DNA of 32,356 bases from a virus: positions 1-32,356 of IMG/VR virus record IMGVR_UViG_3300050821_006232, one strand, 5' to 3'. Below, piece after piece: positions 1 through 6,075 of this stretch (positions are counted from its first letter, which is position 1; every line of letters starts with the position of its first letter). A program made the translations under genes and the position numbers. The notes beneath the pieces are model-generated. The model did no database searches. It saw nothing but the letters and a program-made list of their open reading frames with translations, and had not been told where the DNA came from.

Positions 1-795
1 TTTGGCCCCTACAACATTCAGATATGGAACTTTTGGCATCCCTCGGGCGCGAACCAGTGTTGGGGCTGCGACGGTTGGACGAACAACGATTTTTCATATG
101 GGGGCGCAAACAATAATTTCATCGAGGACAACCTGTTTGAGCAGACCGCCGGGGCGCCCGCTCACATGCGGCACTACATCTCGTCTGAACTCGGTGGGCG
201 CTACGTTTCGCGATACAACACCTTCAGCAACAACTTTCCCGACAACAACGCCGATCTGCACGACGCACACGGTCTATGCCTGGTCAGCAGCAACGGAGCA
301 GGCAGCCGCGGCGGTGAAATTTATAACAACACGATCACTGGCACTGGGTACGACAGGGCGACGCAACTTCGAGGGGGAAGTTGGTTAGTTTACAACAACG
401 TAATCACTGCTGGAGGTGGGAATCCCATTGAATTTGACGAGTACCGCGCGGAGGCCCCCGGCTCTTGTGATACGACAAACAACCTGGCGCCCATTATGCC
501 CCCTTGGCCGGTTCCCGGGGCCATCCCTGTAGCGGCCACGTGGAATCAGAACGCCGCATGGATTTCGCACGTGACGGACGGAAGTGCATATCAACTGCCG
601 CAACAAATCTTTAATACTTTCACTTGGAACAACACGGCTCCTGGCGGGGCGCTCATAAATCCAGCCGTTCCTGCGGGTCTTGAGCAGACCTACATCCAGA
701 GCAACCGAGACTACTTTGCTGGGAGCACGAAGCCTGCGGCACTCTCCGGGTATGCCCCCTACACGTATCCAGATCCGTTGCGATCGACACCGTAA
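1..795 (+). CDS. Partial right-handed beta-helix protein, probable tail fibre/spike C-terminal part
   Basis: The frame is open from base 1 to a TAA at 793-795, giving 264 residues with no N-terminus, so the gene starts left of the window. The sequence carries short Asn/Gly/Ile-rich turns such as EIYNNTITGTG and LVYNNVITAGGG, the spacing pattern of parallel beta-helix (pectate-lyase-like) folds found in phage tail spikes and depolymerases. It is Asn- and aromatic-rich and ends in a Pro/Tyr tail. The next gene starts 15 bases downstream and is holin-like, the usual fibre-then-lysis order. Receptor binding or polysaccharide cleavage is inference; I cannot identify catalytic residues. Confidence 0.75.
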   Translation, partial: FGPYNIQIWNFWHPSGANQCWGCDGWTNNDFSYGGANNNFIEDNLFEQTAGAPAHMRHYISSELGGRYVSRYNTFSNNFPDNNADLHDAHGLCLVSSNGAGSRGGEIYNNTITGTGYDRATQLRGGSWLVYNNVITAGGGNPIEFDEYRAEAPGSCDTTNNLAPIMPPWPVPGAIPVAATWNQNAAWISHVTDGSAYQLPQQIFNTFTWNNTAPGGALINPAVPAGLEQTYIQSNRDYFAGSTKPAALSGYAPYTYPDPLRSTP

Positions 796-809
796 AAAAG
801 GGAGACTTC

Positions 810-1205
810 ATGGACGCAAACATTGCCATCACGCAGTTCACCACTGGCGCTCTGACCGTCGCTGCGATGAACTGGCTCAAGGGCCAGCCGTGGTTTCCAC
901 TGGTCCAGGCGGGGAAAGCCAAGCTAAATCGCTCCGTAGCGGCCTTTGTCGCGTTGTGCGGTTCGCTAGGGATACATTTCGTGTGGAACCCTGTAGATCA
1001 TTCGCTGCTCATCCAGAATCTAACGCTTAGTGTGATCGGCTTGAGCCTGTACCATTGGGTGAGTCAGATGGCCACGCAGGAAGTGATCTACCAGGCGACA
1101 AAGGCGAAGAGTGACCCGGCGGTCGTCGCGGCCGTCGCGCCGACAACAATGGCGCCGCCGCAAGCGATGATGAAGATGAAGGTGCAAGATGAAGAAAAAC
1201 CCTGA
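810..1205 (+). CDS. Small membrane protein, putative holin
   Basis: 131 residues, ATG preceded by a GGGAGA ribosome site. Hydrophobic stretches lie at about residues 8-24, 44-62 and 68-86 (for example SVAAFVALCGSLGIHFVW), followed by a soluble Ala/Pro/Met-rich tail with charged MKMKVQDEEKP. Two to three spans plus a charged C-terminus fit a phage holin. The position directly after a fibre gene and overlapping a second membrane protein (TGATG junction) fits a lysis cassette. No endolysin is visible here, so it may lie outside the window. The call rests on topology and context, not on a recognised family. Confidence 0.5.
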   Translation: MDANIAITQFTTGALTVAAMNWLKGQPWFPLVQAGKAKLNRSVAAFVALCGSLGIHFVWNPVDHSLLIQNLTLSVIGLSLYHWVSQMATQEVIYQATKAKSDPAVVAAVAPTTMAPPQAMMKMKVQDEEKP

Positions 1206-1513
1206 TGAGCAACGGAAATCTAACCTACCCCGAGGCCCAAGTGAACGGAAACGCTCCAAGATTCGAATGGAAGGTGCCCGTCTTTCTCGTGGTAATGAAT
1301 CTAATCGCAGTTGCGGTGCAGTGGGGCGCGCTGTCGGTCAAGCTTGAGGAACTAGCGCGGCATCAGGAACAGCAGGATCACCACATGGAATTCATTGATG
1401 AAGAGTTGAAGAGGCGCGGCGAGGAATCTGGCGAACTGCGAGAGTTTCGGCACGAGATGGAGCGCCGTTCCGATTCGGTCGATAAGAAGCTGGACGAACT
1501 GAGAAGGCGATAA
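1205..1513 (+). CDS. Membrane-anchored coiled-coil protein, spanin/lysis-accessory-like
   Basis: 102 residues. Its ATG overlaps the stop of the upstream holin-like gene (TGATG), so translation is coupled. A single hydrophobic segment at about residues 25-45 (VPVFLVVMNLIAVAVQWGAL) is followed by a highly charged heptad-rich helix with many Glu, Arg and Lys up to the end. This N-in anchor plus periplasmic coiled coil resembles an inner-membrane spanin or an XhlA-type accessory protein. No outer-membrane lipoprotein partner with a lipobox is seen next to it. The function is inference from topology and position. Confidence 0.5.
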   Translation: MSNGNLTYPEAQVNGNAPRFEWKVPVFLVVMNLIAVAVQWGALSVKLEELARHQEQQDHHMEFIDEELKRRGEESGELREFRHEMERRSDSVDKKLDELRRR

Positions 1514-1571
1514 ACAGTACAGCGAACTGCACGGTGAGGGTAAGTCCGTAGCTAATCCAATAGGCGATCAT
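1392..1571 (-). CDS. Possible small membrane protein ORF, antisense to the coiled-coil gene
   Basis: A 59-residue leftward ORF starts at ATG 1571 directly behind GGAGGAGT. It begins with a good membrane span (YWISYGLTLTVQFAVLFIAF) but then runs antisense into the last 120 bases of the coiled-coil gene, where its sequence becomes basic and low in hydrophobicity. The ribosome site and the span resemble those of the microproteins just upstream. A TTGACA on this strand (1637-1632) followed after 19 bases by TATAGA could be a promoter. The C-terminal half may be meaningless read-through, so this is a weak call. Confidence 0.3.
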   Translation of the reverse strand: MIAYWISYGLTLTVQFAVLFIAFSVRPASYRPNRNGAPSRAETLAVRQIPRRASSTLHQ

Positions 1572-1651
1572 ACTCCTCCGACTCTAAGGTTCGCTGCCGC
1601 ACGGAGTCTATACCCTTAAAACGGTAAGAGATGTCAAATTATTCCCTTCGG

Positions 1652-1720
1652 TTAGTCCCAATCTAGGAAAAAGACAATCAGGACCACTATTCCGAGCAAG
1701 ACTTCCGCTATTTCGATCAT
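1652..1720 (-). CDS. 22-residue single-span membrane microprotein
   Basis: ATG at 1720 has a perfect AGGAGG seven bases upstream. The 22-residue product starts MIEIAEVLLGIVVLIVFF and ends with a charged DWD, so it is almost entirely one membrane span with an acidic C-terminus. It lies 33 bases downstream of the zinc-binding small gene of the same operon. It is too short for automated gene callers, but the strong ribosome site and the clean amphipathic design support it. It could be a regulator of a membrane enzyme or a superinfection-exclusion peptide; no family is recognised. Confidence 0.5.
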   Translation of the reverse strand: MIEIAEVLLGIVVLIVFFLDWD

Positions 1721-1753
1721 TAGAATGCCTCCTGGGGATACCAACGCCGCTTA

Positions 1754-1924
1754 TTAGGCGCTCGTACGCACACTTTTGCAGCCACATGGACCTTGGGCTA
1801 CCAAAGCTTCGTTTCCGTTGCTGTCGGACACCCAAGCGTCGCCAAACTCGTATTGGCAGCCGTAGCGATCCTCATGCAGACTTACTTTGTGGTCGCAGTC
1901 GGGGCATAGTTTTTCGTTTTCCAT
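1754..1924 (-). CDS. Small Cys-rich protein, putative zinc binder
   Basis: 56 residues. I chose the internal ATG at 1924 because AGGAG sits eight bases upstream, whereas the longer open frame (to 2119) is low-complexity antisense of the neighbouring genes. The sequence has CPDC near the N-terminus and further Cys residues at YGCQYE and PCGC, which would suit one zinc site. Its start lies inside the end of the next upstream membrane-protein gene (43-base overlap), as is common in this operon. The function is unknown. Confidence 0.65.
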   Translation of the reverse strand: MENEKLCPDCDHKVSLHEDRYGCQYEFGDAWVSDSNGNEALVAQGPCGCKSVRTSA

Positions 1925-2082
1925 TTGTTTTTCTCCTTGAGACAGGCGTATCCCAGGTACAAAATTGCCCCCGTGCCGGCCAAAGTCGGCGCATCGGCTT
2001 CGGCTGAGGTCGCGACTCGCTGACCCGCATTCACCACGGCCAGCCCGGCCATAACCCACACAAGCGCGGTTGCGAGTTTCAT
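1882..2082 (-). CDS. Small membrane protein (66 aa)
   Basis: ATG at 2082 follows AAAGGA at a spacing of about ten bases. An N-terminal hydrophobic segment (MKLATALVWVMAGLAVVNAG) could be a signal peptide or anchor. A second short hydrophobic stretch (LAGTGAILYLGYACL) precedes a basic tail KEKNKWKTK. The start overlaps the upstream gene's stop by ATGA. Two short spans with a positive C-terminus suggest an inner-membrane protein. No family is recognised. Confidence 0.6.
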   Translation of the reverse strand: MKLATALVWVMAGLAVVNAGQRVATSAEADAPTLAGTGAILYLGYACLKEKNKWKTKNYAPTATTK

Positions 2083-2333
2083 ACGTGGCGTCCTTTCGTG
2101 CGCGAGATGCGCCCGTCATTGCCTAGAAACTGGTACAGGCCCCAATCAATCGGCAACACGAGCTCGCCGTGCACGTTGACAACATCTGTTGTCGTTCCGT
2201 CCTCGATGGTGTGTTCAATGGGCGCGTGGAACCGCAGATTCCAACCTAGGGCGCGGTCCTCGTGGATGTAGGCGCACACGCGATACGCGCGGCATGCCAA
2301 CTTCGCCCGGTCAATCGCTTCTTGTCTGGTCAT
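2079..2333 (-). CDS. Hypothetical protein (84 aa)
   Basis: 84 residues starting at ATG 2333. There is no clear ribosome site, so initiation probably depends on ribosomes finishing the upstream 51-residue gene, which it overlaps by 23 bases. The N-terminus is helical and basic (TRQEAIDRAKLACRAYRVC). The middle has the look of a small beta domain (HGELVLPIDWGLYQFLG). It ends in ATGA, coupling it to the membrane protein below. Function unknown. Confidence 0.55.
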   Translation of the reverse strand: MTRQEAIDRAKLACRAYRVCAYIHEDRALGWNLRFHAPIEHTIEDGTTTDVVNVHGELVLPIDWGLYQFLGNDGRISRTKGRHV

Positions 2334-2466
2334 CCAAGCACCAAGGACAGCGTTTCCCTTTCTGGTATCCGTGTTTCAGACATTCGAGACCTCGCTCCGC
2401 GGTAATAAACGCAAAAGCCAGGATCATGAGCACAACAGCAAAGACTAGTACGGCGATTTTGAACAC
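2311..2466 (-). CDS. Signal-anchor microprotein with C-terminal CPWC motif (51 aa)
   Basis: A GTG start at 2466 has GAGGGG eight bases upstream. The product begins with an N-terminal membrane span (about residues 4-22, FKIAVLVFAVVLMILAFAF) followed by a soluble part with three cysteines: ECLKHGY, then CPWC near the C-terminus. A CxxC pair outside or at the membrane could bind metal or act in thiol exchange. It overlaps the stop of the upstream zinc-finger gene by 22 bases and the next gene's start by 23, so it sits within the coupled chain. It is below the length cut-off of most gene callers. Confidence 0.6.
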   Translation of the reverse strand: MFKIAVLVFAVVLMILAFAFITAERGLECLKHGYQKGKRCPWCLDDQTRSD

Positions 2467-2639
2467 GCTCGCTTCCCCTCAGTTTCGTGATACTCCACAT
2501 CGAAAACAGGATTAAGCAAATCCATCTTGCGCATATCCTCAAGGCAGTCCACGTGAAAATGCCACTGCGGGAATCCACCCTTGAGCTTGAAGTGCGGCCC
2601 GGTGACGTCAATCGGTTCGTTGCACCACGCGCAGATCAT
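2445..2639 (-). CDS. Small zinc-finger-like protein (64 aa)
   Basis: 64 residues starting at ATG 2639, overlapping the upstream gene by ATGA. The N-terminus holds CAWC, followed by HFKLKGGFPQWHFHVDC. The arrangement C-x2-C, then H-x-H and C about 25 residues on, is a plausible single zinc site of the treble-clef or LIM-like type. The C-terminal third is charged. No obvious ribosome site precedes it, so coupling to the membrane protein upstream probably drives translation. Role unknown; DNA or RNA binding is possible. Confidence 0.6.
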   Translation of the reverse strand: MICAWCNEPIDVTGPHFKLKGGFPQWHFHVDCLEDMRKMDLLNPVFDVEYHETEGKRACSKSPY

Positions 2640-2860
2640 TTGCCGTTGTCCCACAGGTACATTTCCAATGCTACGAATCCGATACTGGCTGCCAAGCCAA
2701 CAAAGGCGCACACAGCCCATAGAGCAAAGTCCGCGGCGGCGCGCCAGCCCTCGTGATGAACAGCATCGCCAGTTAACGTGCCTAGAGCGGCCGCAAGCGC
2801 AAAGAACAGGACAAAAATGTAGACCGGCATTAAGGCCACAGCCAGAACCTTGCGCGTCAC
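2636..2860 (-). CDS. Two-span membrane protein (74 aa)
   Basis: I place the start at GTG 2860, where GTGA overlaps the stop of the 29-residue peptide upstream. A GTG four codons earlier (2872) is the alternative. Two hydrophobic spans are seen (VLAVALMPVYIFVLFFALAA and DFALWAVCAFVGLAASIGFV), separated by a short polar loop GDAVHHEGWRA. It ends with ATGA into the zinc-finger gene. Small two-span proteins in phage early operons are often exclusion or membrane-remodelling factors, but nothing here identifies one. Confidence 0.6.
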   Translation of the reverse strand: MTRKVLAVALMPVYIFVLFFALAAALGTLTGDAVHHEGWRAAADFALWAVCAFVGLAASIGFVALEMYLWDNGK

Positions 2861-2946
2861 GGCGCACCCCACCAGCGCCAGCAGATCCCGGCGGCGAGCG
2901 TCAGGAACGTGATCGCCAAGTAAAGCAGTTGCCTGCGTAGAATCAT
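2857..2946 (-). CDS. 29-residue membrane microprotein
   Basis: ATG at 2946 has GAGG seven bases upstream. The peptide is MILRRQLLYLAITFLTLAAG followed by ICWRWWGAP: a basic N-terminus, one membrane span, then a Trp-rich interface. Its stop overlaps the GTG of the next membrane protein (GTGA), giving tight coupling. A hairpin (2966-2988) lies just upstream. The organisation repeats the pattern of the other microproteins in this operon. No homologue is recognised. Confidence 0.55.
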   Translation of the reverse strand: MILRRQLLYLAITFLTLAAGICWRWWGAP

Positions 2947-2965
2947 TCGCTTACCTCGAAAGTGT

Positions 2966-2988
2966 GGGCGAGCTTAACGCACTCGCCC
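2966..2988 (-). other. Hairpin in the leader of the 29-residue gene
   Basis: GGGCGAG pairs with CTCGCCC (7 bp, 9-base loop) in the 122-base gap between the gene ending at 3069 and the ATG at 2946. No U-tract follows on the leftward strand, so it is more likely a regulatory or RNA-stability structure than a terminator. The rest of the gap (2989-3068) shows nothing I can interpret. Confidence 0.35.
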
Positions 2989-3068
2989 GTGTCCGGTGAC
3001 TAGTCGGAAGCGCAAACCCAGGGGAAGGGACCGCGCGAGGATAACAACGCGGTCACGCCTGGATAAGA

Positions 3069-3254
3069 TCAAGGCTGCGGCAGTCGCCCCGCAGTCAAAC
3101 AGAAGGCCAGAACGACCAGCGCCGAGAGCACGATACACGCGCATGCAACCCACAACATGCCCCACGCGGCCTGAGCCAGTGGCGACCGTTGGCGACGTGC
3201 CTCCGCGCGGGCTACGATGTCGCGTTCGGTGAGTCGGTCAGATAGCGGGCTCAT
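3069..3254 (-). CDS. Single-span membrane protein (61 aa)
   Basis: ATG at 3254 (ATGAGC) overlaps the upstream stop and has GAGGTG seven bases before it. The first 28 residues are charged and cytoplasmic-looking (SDRLTERDIVARAEARRQRS). One strong membrane span (LWVACACIVLSALVVLAFCL) follows, with a very short outside tail. The start is preferred over longer open frame sequence because of the overlap and ribosome site. Unknown function. Confidence 0.6.
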   Translation of the reverse strand: MSPLSDRLTERDIVARAEARRQRSPLAQAAWGMLWVACACIVLSALVVLAFCLTAGRLPQP

Positions 3255-3796
3255 CGGTCCACCTCGTTCAGATCGCGCACGCGGTACCCGGCGCGCGTAA
3301 GAATCTCCGCGATTTCGTCGAGGGTACTGGGCGTCCACTCCACCCCGTCTAGTAACTCTTGGATTAGGAGCATGGCTTCGTGGTCGTTCACGCAAGCACC
3401 GCCACGCTGTACGCGCCGTTGCGGGCGCTTCAGGCGCTTCAGGCGTTTCAGTTCTTCTATTTCCTCGTGGATGCTCTCATAGGGGCAGCGTCCTGACGGT
3501 GCAGGCGTTCGGGAAGTAATAAGCGCGTCATTCCATTCCATCCCACAGGTGCCGCACGTGCCGAAGTCCTCAACGGTCCTACCGTCACCGTCTAACTGGA
3601 CTCTTGCGCCGTTGTCTACGCTGATTAGGGAAGCGGCTATAATCGCTTTCAACTGCGCGATGCGCGCCTGTTTCGCTCCGGTGGTTTCGTAGACGGGTAC
3701 GCGCAGGCCCGAAGCGTTGGCGATGTTGCGCGCGAAGCGGTCTGCCGCCTTCCGGGTGGTGAACACCTTGCCGCATGTTTCGTAGGTGCGTTTCAC
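3251..3796 (-). CDS. Phage hypothetical protein with CGTCG...CPYE domain (181 aa)
   Basis: A GTG start at 3796 overlaps the upstream stop (GTGA). The central part FGTCGTCGMEWNDALITS followed by PAPSGRCPYESIH is a Cys-containing module I associate with small phage proteins of unknown role; it may bind zinc. Around residue 120 a run LKRLKRLKRP reflects a 9-base tandem repeat near 3425-3450. The C-terminal 50 residues (HEAMLLIQELLDGVEWTPST and on) form a separate acidic helical domain. It ends in ATGA, coupled to the membrane protein below. Confidence 0.6.
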   Translation of the reverse strand: MKRTYETCGKVFTTRKAADRFARNIANASGLRVPVYETTGAKQARIAQLKAIIAASLISVDNGARVQLDGDGRTVEDFGTCGTCGMEWNDALITSRTPAPSGRCPYESIHEEIEELKRLKRLKRPQRRVQRGGACVNDHEAMLLIQELLDGVEWTPSTLDEIAEILTRAGYRVRDLNEVDR

Positions 3797-3948
3797 GATT
3801 GCACCTCCGCGTCATCGGGCAGGCCGCCAATTTCAATGCAGGCGTCCATCTCTTCTGTGTAGAGGATCAAGCCGCCTTCGTCGATGCCTACCTCGGCATC
3901 GGGTTCCAGCGTGTCAAGCCACCGCTTCAACTCTTTAACCGCTATCAT
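3793..3948 (-). CDS. Small acidic phage protein (51 aa)
   Basis: ATG at 3948 has AGAGG seven bases upstream, which favours it over the longer open frame to 4101 whose N-terminal part is only the hairpin-rich leader. The sequence (VKELKRWLDTLEPDAEVGID, then EGGLILYTE) resembles a widespread family of tiny phage proteins with a short helix, D/E-rich loop and beta strand. It ends with GTGA into the next gene. Function unknown. Confidence 0.65.
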   Translation of the reverse strand: MIAVKELKRWLDTLEPDAEVGIDEGGLILYTEEMDACIEIGGLPDDAEVQS

Positions 3949-3965
3949 GTTGCTGCCTCTCTTCC

Positions 3966-4049
3966 GCTCCGCAGTCTGACGGAGCTTGTCAAGTCTGATA
4001 GCCTCATCAGGCACCGTGTAACGGTGCGACGGGGAGTGTCCCTCCCCGT
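3966..4049 (-). ncRNA. Structured intergenic RNA: four consecutive hairpins
   Basis: Between the DUF932 gene and the 51-residue gene four perfect inverted repeats follow each other: 3966-3971/3980-3985 (6 bp), 3995-3999/4006-4010 (5 bp), 4011-4017/4021-4027 (7 bp, 3-base loop) and 4029-4036/4042-4049 (8 bp ACGGGGAG/CTCCCCGT, 5-base loop). The leftward transcript would fold into a compact multi-stem element. No clean U-tract follows the strongest stem. It could be an attenuator, an RNase-processing site or a small phage RNA; I recognise no family. Confidence 0.45.
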
Positions 4050-4055
4050 TTCGGC

Positions 4056-4886
4056 CTAGCTCGCTCGCTTCAGTTCCGCAAACTTCTCGGCCAGGGACCA
4101 CAACGCGCGATTCAGTTTCACATCGCCGTCAATCCCTTTGACCGCTCGGGAAGTGACACGGTGCGACCGATAGCCCGTGCGCTGCCAGGTTCGCACACCC
4201 TTTAAGCTATTCTCCTGAATGCGGTTGAACGTGTGCCACAGGTCGGGCCGGTTGTCGTCGGAGCGTCGCGCAGACAGCAGAATGTCCGGGGTTACGTCGG
4301 TGTGAGCCTTGCCTGTTTCCTCGTCTACCGGGAATCGCAGGCTGTGCGCGTGTTCGGCAAGCAAGCGTTGTTCTGGCATAGATAGAGGCGTTGCTTTCCA
4401 CGTTTCGATAGCGTCCATGACGCGCGGACCATTCTCAATGATTCGGCTGGTTCCTTCGATCACCTCGTCAATAACGCAGCCAGTGTGGCGGATGTTGATT
4501 GACTCCATCGTGGAATCGGAGACCACAGCACCGTTGGAGCAAATGAAACGGAACACTCCGGCCATGAGCTTATAGGCGGACGTTCCGTCATGGGAGTTAA
4601 TGAGTACAGCCTCGATTACGTGTTCCCCAACTACCGCGCGTTGTTCAAGACTTCCCGCAGAGCGGAACCGAATCATATGCTTTGTGAAGTCTTGTTTCCC
4701 CTCGATGCGGGACCGGGATTGCGTCACACTAACCGGAAGAAACCCGGCCGAGCGCATACCGTCGATCACGGAGCTAGTGGGAATAAACGCATACCGCGAG
4801 CTCTGCGCGTGGTACGGAGTCTGCGCGAAAGCGGACGGCGCGTAGCGTTGTATCTGTTCATTGGAAAGCGATTGTGTGTAGTTCAT
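4056..4886 (-). CDS. DUF932 phage/plasmid-like protein
   Basis: 276 residues, start ATG 4886 with GGAG about ten bases upstream. The signature NSHDGTSAYKLMAGVFRFIC followed by SNGAVV, and later NRIQENSLKG, matches the DUF932 family (Pfam PF06067, phage/plasmid-like TIGR03299), common on phages and conjugative plasmids. The length is typical. The biochemical role of the family is not established; proposals include DNA metabolism or anti-restriction. It stands alone in the operon, flanked on both sides by hairpin-rich spacers, which suggests separate control of its mRNA. Confidence 0.85.
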   Translation of the reverse strand: MNYTQSLSNEQIQRYAPSAFAQTPYHAQSSRYAFIPTSSVIDGMRSAGFLPVSVTQSRSRIEGKQDFTKHMIRFRSAGSLEQRAVVGEHVIEAVLINSHDGTSAYKLMAGVFRFICSNGAVVSDSTMESINIRHTGCVIDEVIEGTSRIIENGPRVMDAIETWKATPLSMPEQRLLAEHAHSLRFPVDEETGKAHTDVTPDILLSARRSDDNRPDLWHTFNRIQENSLKGVRTWQRTGYRSHRVTSRAVKGIDGDVKLNRALWSLAEKFAELKRAS

Positions 4887-4899
4887 CTTCGTTTCTCCC

Positions 4900-4970
4900 G
4901 CCTGATTGTCGTCTCAGGCTTGTAGAACCCTTTGGCTAGGCGTTCACCCCGCGCTACCAGAGCAGCGCGG
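4900..4970 (-). other. Two hairpins in the DUF932 leader
   Basis: In the 93 bases between the 119-residue gene and DUF932 two perfect stems occur: GCCTGA/TCAGGC at 4900-4905/4914-4919 (8-base loop) and CCGCGCT/AGCGCGG at 4949-4955/4964-4970 (8-base loop). The first lies next to the DUF932 ribosome site and could influence its initiation. The second directly follows the upstream gene and may act as a weak terminator or a 3' end stabiliser. Confidence 0.4.
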
Positions 4971-4979
4971 AGAAACAGC

Positions 4980-5339
4980 CTACTCCCTTTGTCCCCTCGC
5001 TTTGGCGATGGCTTCCCGCGCGGCTTTGATCGTTTCGCAGCCGTTCCAAAACTTCTCAGATTCCAGCAGCGAAACGCAACGCTCCAGCCAGTGAAGTAGA
5101 TCGGGAGCAGCGGCGATCAGGCGGGCGTTGGCTTCGGTCGGTCCATATAAGGGTAATTGTCCAGACGACATACCACCGTCGGGCTGGGTCAGTTCGCCCG
5201 CGCGTATCCATCCTGTACCTACATGCCACGGTCCGGGTGTGTGACTCATGGTCGCCTGAAGTTGTGGATTCGGGCGCTTGTCTATGGAGGCGTTGTACTC
5301 TTGTGCGTACGCTTCCTCACTGCCGCGTCGTTTCCTCAT
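4980..5339 (-). CDS. SHTPGPWHV-type small phage protein (119 aa)
   Basis: The core MSHTPGPWHVGTGW and, 30 residues on, EANARLIAAAPDLLHWLE define a very common phage protein family of unknown function that usually begins at that Met (here ATG 5249). I extend to ATG 5339 because GAGGAG lies just upstream and the ATG overlaps the stop of the microprotein before it (ATGA); the extra 30 residues are basic and polar. The C-terminal part is a charged helix. Either start is possible. Confidence 0.75.
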   Translation of the reverse strand: MRKRRGSEEAYAQEYNASIDKRPNPQLQATMSHTPGPWHVGTGWIRAGELTQPDGGMSSGQLPLYGPTEANARLIAAAPDLLHWLERCVSLLESEKFWNGCETIKAAREAIAKARGQRE

Positions 5340-5443
5340 GGTCTCCTCGTTTCGCGCCAAGCTTCCCAAGCGGGCAAGCCCAGCGAAACCAGCAGAATAA
5401 ACGCGGGAATGAGTAGGAAAAGCGGAGAGGGTAGCGGTATCAC
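5336..5443 (-). CDS. 35-residue membrane microprotein
   Basis: A GTG at 5443 overlaps the stop of the 145-residue gene (GTGA), and the stop overlaps the ATG of the next gene (ATGA), so the frame is locked between two coupled neighbours. The peptide has a Pro-rich N-terminus and one span (PLFLLIPAFILLVSLGLP), then a charged amphipathic tail WEAWRETRRP. The double overlap is strong evidence that it is translated. No family is recognised. Confidence 0.6.
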   Translation of the reverse strand: MIPLPSPLFLLIPAFILLVSLGLPAWEAWRETRRP

Positions 5444-5877
5444 GATTGCACCCCCGCCAGTGTATAGAAGGGTTCGACGGACCACGTGTGCGCGTCGTCG
5501 TCCCAATAGATCGGACGTGGCGCTACAAACGTCTTTACCGGCCCAAAGTCCACGTCGGGGTACTTCGTGCGATAGTCGGCGGTCACTTTCTCATCCTCGG
5601 CGTGCCGTGCGCGAAGGTGCGCAACAAAGGCGTCGTATTCTTCAGCGGTCCAGCGGTACGACCGTGCACCCTCGCGATAGGTGACGCGGCACCCTCCCTG
5701 CCTCGCAAGAATGTCAGCCTCAAATTCTTCGCGTGTGCCGTTGTACCAGCTACCTATGTATTCCAGCGTGCTCGGCGCGGCAGAATACTTCTCAATCGTC
5801 CGCAGATTCGTCGGCCCATAAGCGCGATATTCCTGCTGGTCCTGATAACTCAACTTCCACTCAAAACGTATTTCCAT
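5440..5877 (-). CDS. Hypothetical protein, first gene of the leftward operon (145 aa)
   Basis: 145 residues, ATG 5877 with AAGGA eight bases upstream. It is soluble and rich in aromatic and charged residues (FEWKLSYQDQQEYRAYGPTN; RSYRWTAEEYDAFVAHLRAR), probably an alpha/beta fold with a helical centre. As the gene next to the divergent control region it would be the first expressed of the leftward operon, a position typical for early host-takeover proteins. I do not recognise the family. Confidence 0.6.
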   Translation of the reverse strand: MEIRFEWKLSYQDQQEYRAYGPTNLRTIEKYSAAPSTLEYIGSWYNGTREEFEADILARQGGCRVTYREGARSYRWTAEEYDAFVAHLRARHAEDEKVTADYRTKYPDVDFGPVKTFVAPRPIYWDDDAHTWSVEPFYTLAGVQS

Positions 5878-6075
5878 CGGTGTTTCCTTCCAGCCCGTTG
5901 TCAGCAGGCTTTAGCGAGATTTGAGGCTGCGGGGAGCATCCTCGCCCTACATAAGAGCATTCCACCCGCCATAGCAGACGCTAGCTAACCCGCTTAACTG
6001 CAATAGTCTCAATTTGATACAGCCACCAAACAGGAAACTATTTGCATACTCGCGGCAATAAAGTATCCTCGCCCC
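5878..6075. promoter_or_regulatory. Divergent control region between leftward and rightward operons
   Basis: 198 bases separate the two oppositely transcribed gene sets. A good rightward promoter candidate is described separately. On the leftward strand I see TTGAGA and several A/T-rich hexamers but no convincing paired -35/-10. A near-repeat, GCATCCTCGCCC at about 5937 and GTATCCTCGCCC at 6063, could be a shared protein site. No gene is visible in it. Confidence 0.5.
6041..6069 (+). promoter_or_regulatory. Candidate promoter of terminase small subunit (leaderless geometry)
   Basis: TTTGCA (6041-6046), 17 bases, then TATCCT (6064-6069). The ATG of the terminase gene begins seven bases after the -10, where transcription would start, and there is no ribosome site in between. 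Both hexamers match consensus at only four of six positions. Confidence 0.35.

Noticed and set aside
1608-1835. 75-residue leftward frame
   Set aside because: Its sequence is basic and uninformative, with no ribosome site. It conflicts with the 22- and 56-residue genes that have strong ones.
2330-2611. 93-residue leftward frame ending in ATGA at 2330
   Set aside because: It overlaps the zinc-finger gene and the signal-anchor gene, both with better starts and protein-like sequence. The ATGA is coincidental.
2974-3165. 63-residue leftward frame
   Set aside because: It overlaps the single-span membrane gene in another frame and lacks a ribosome site; only the gap part would be new.
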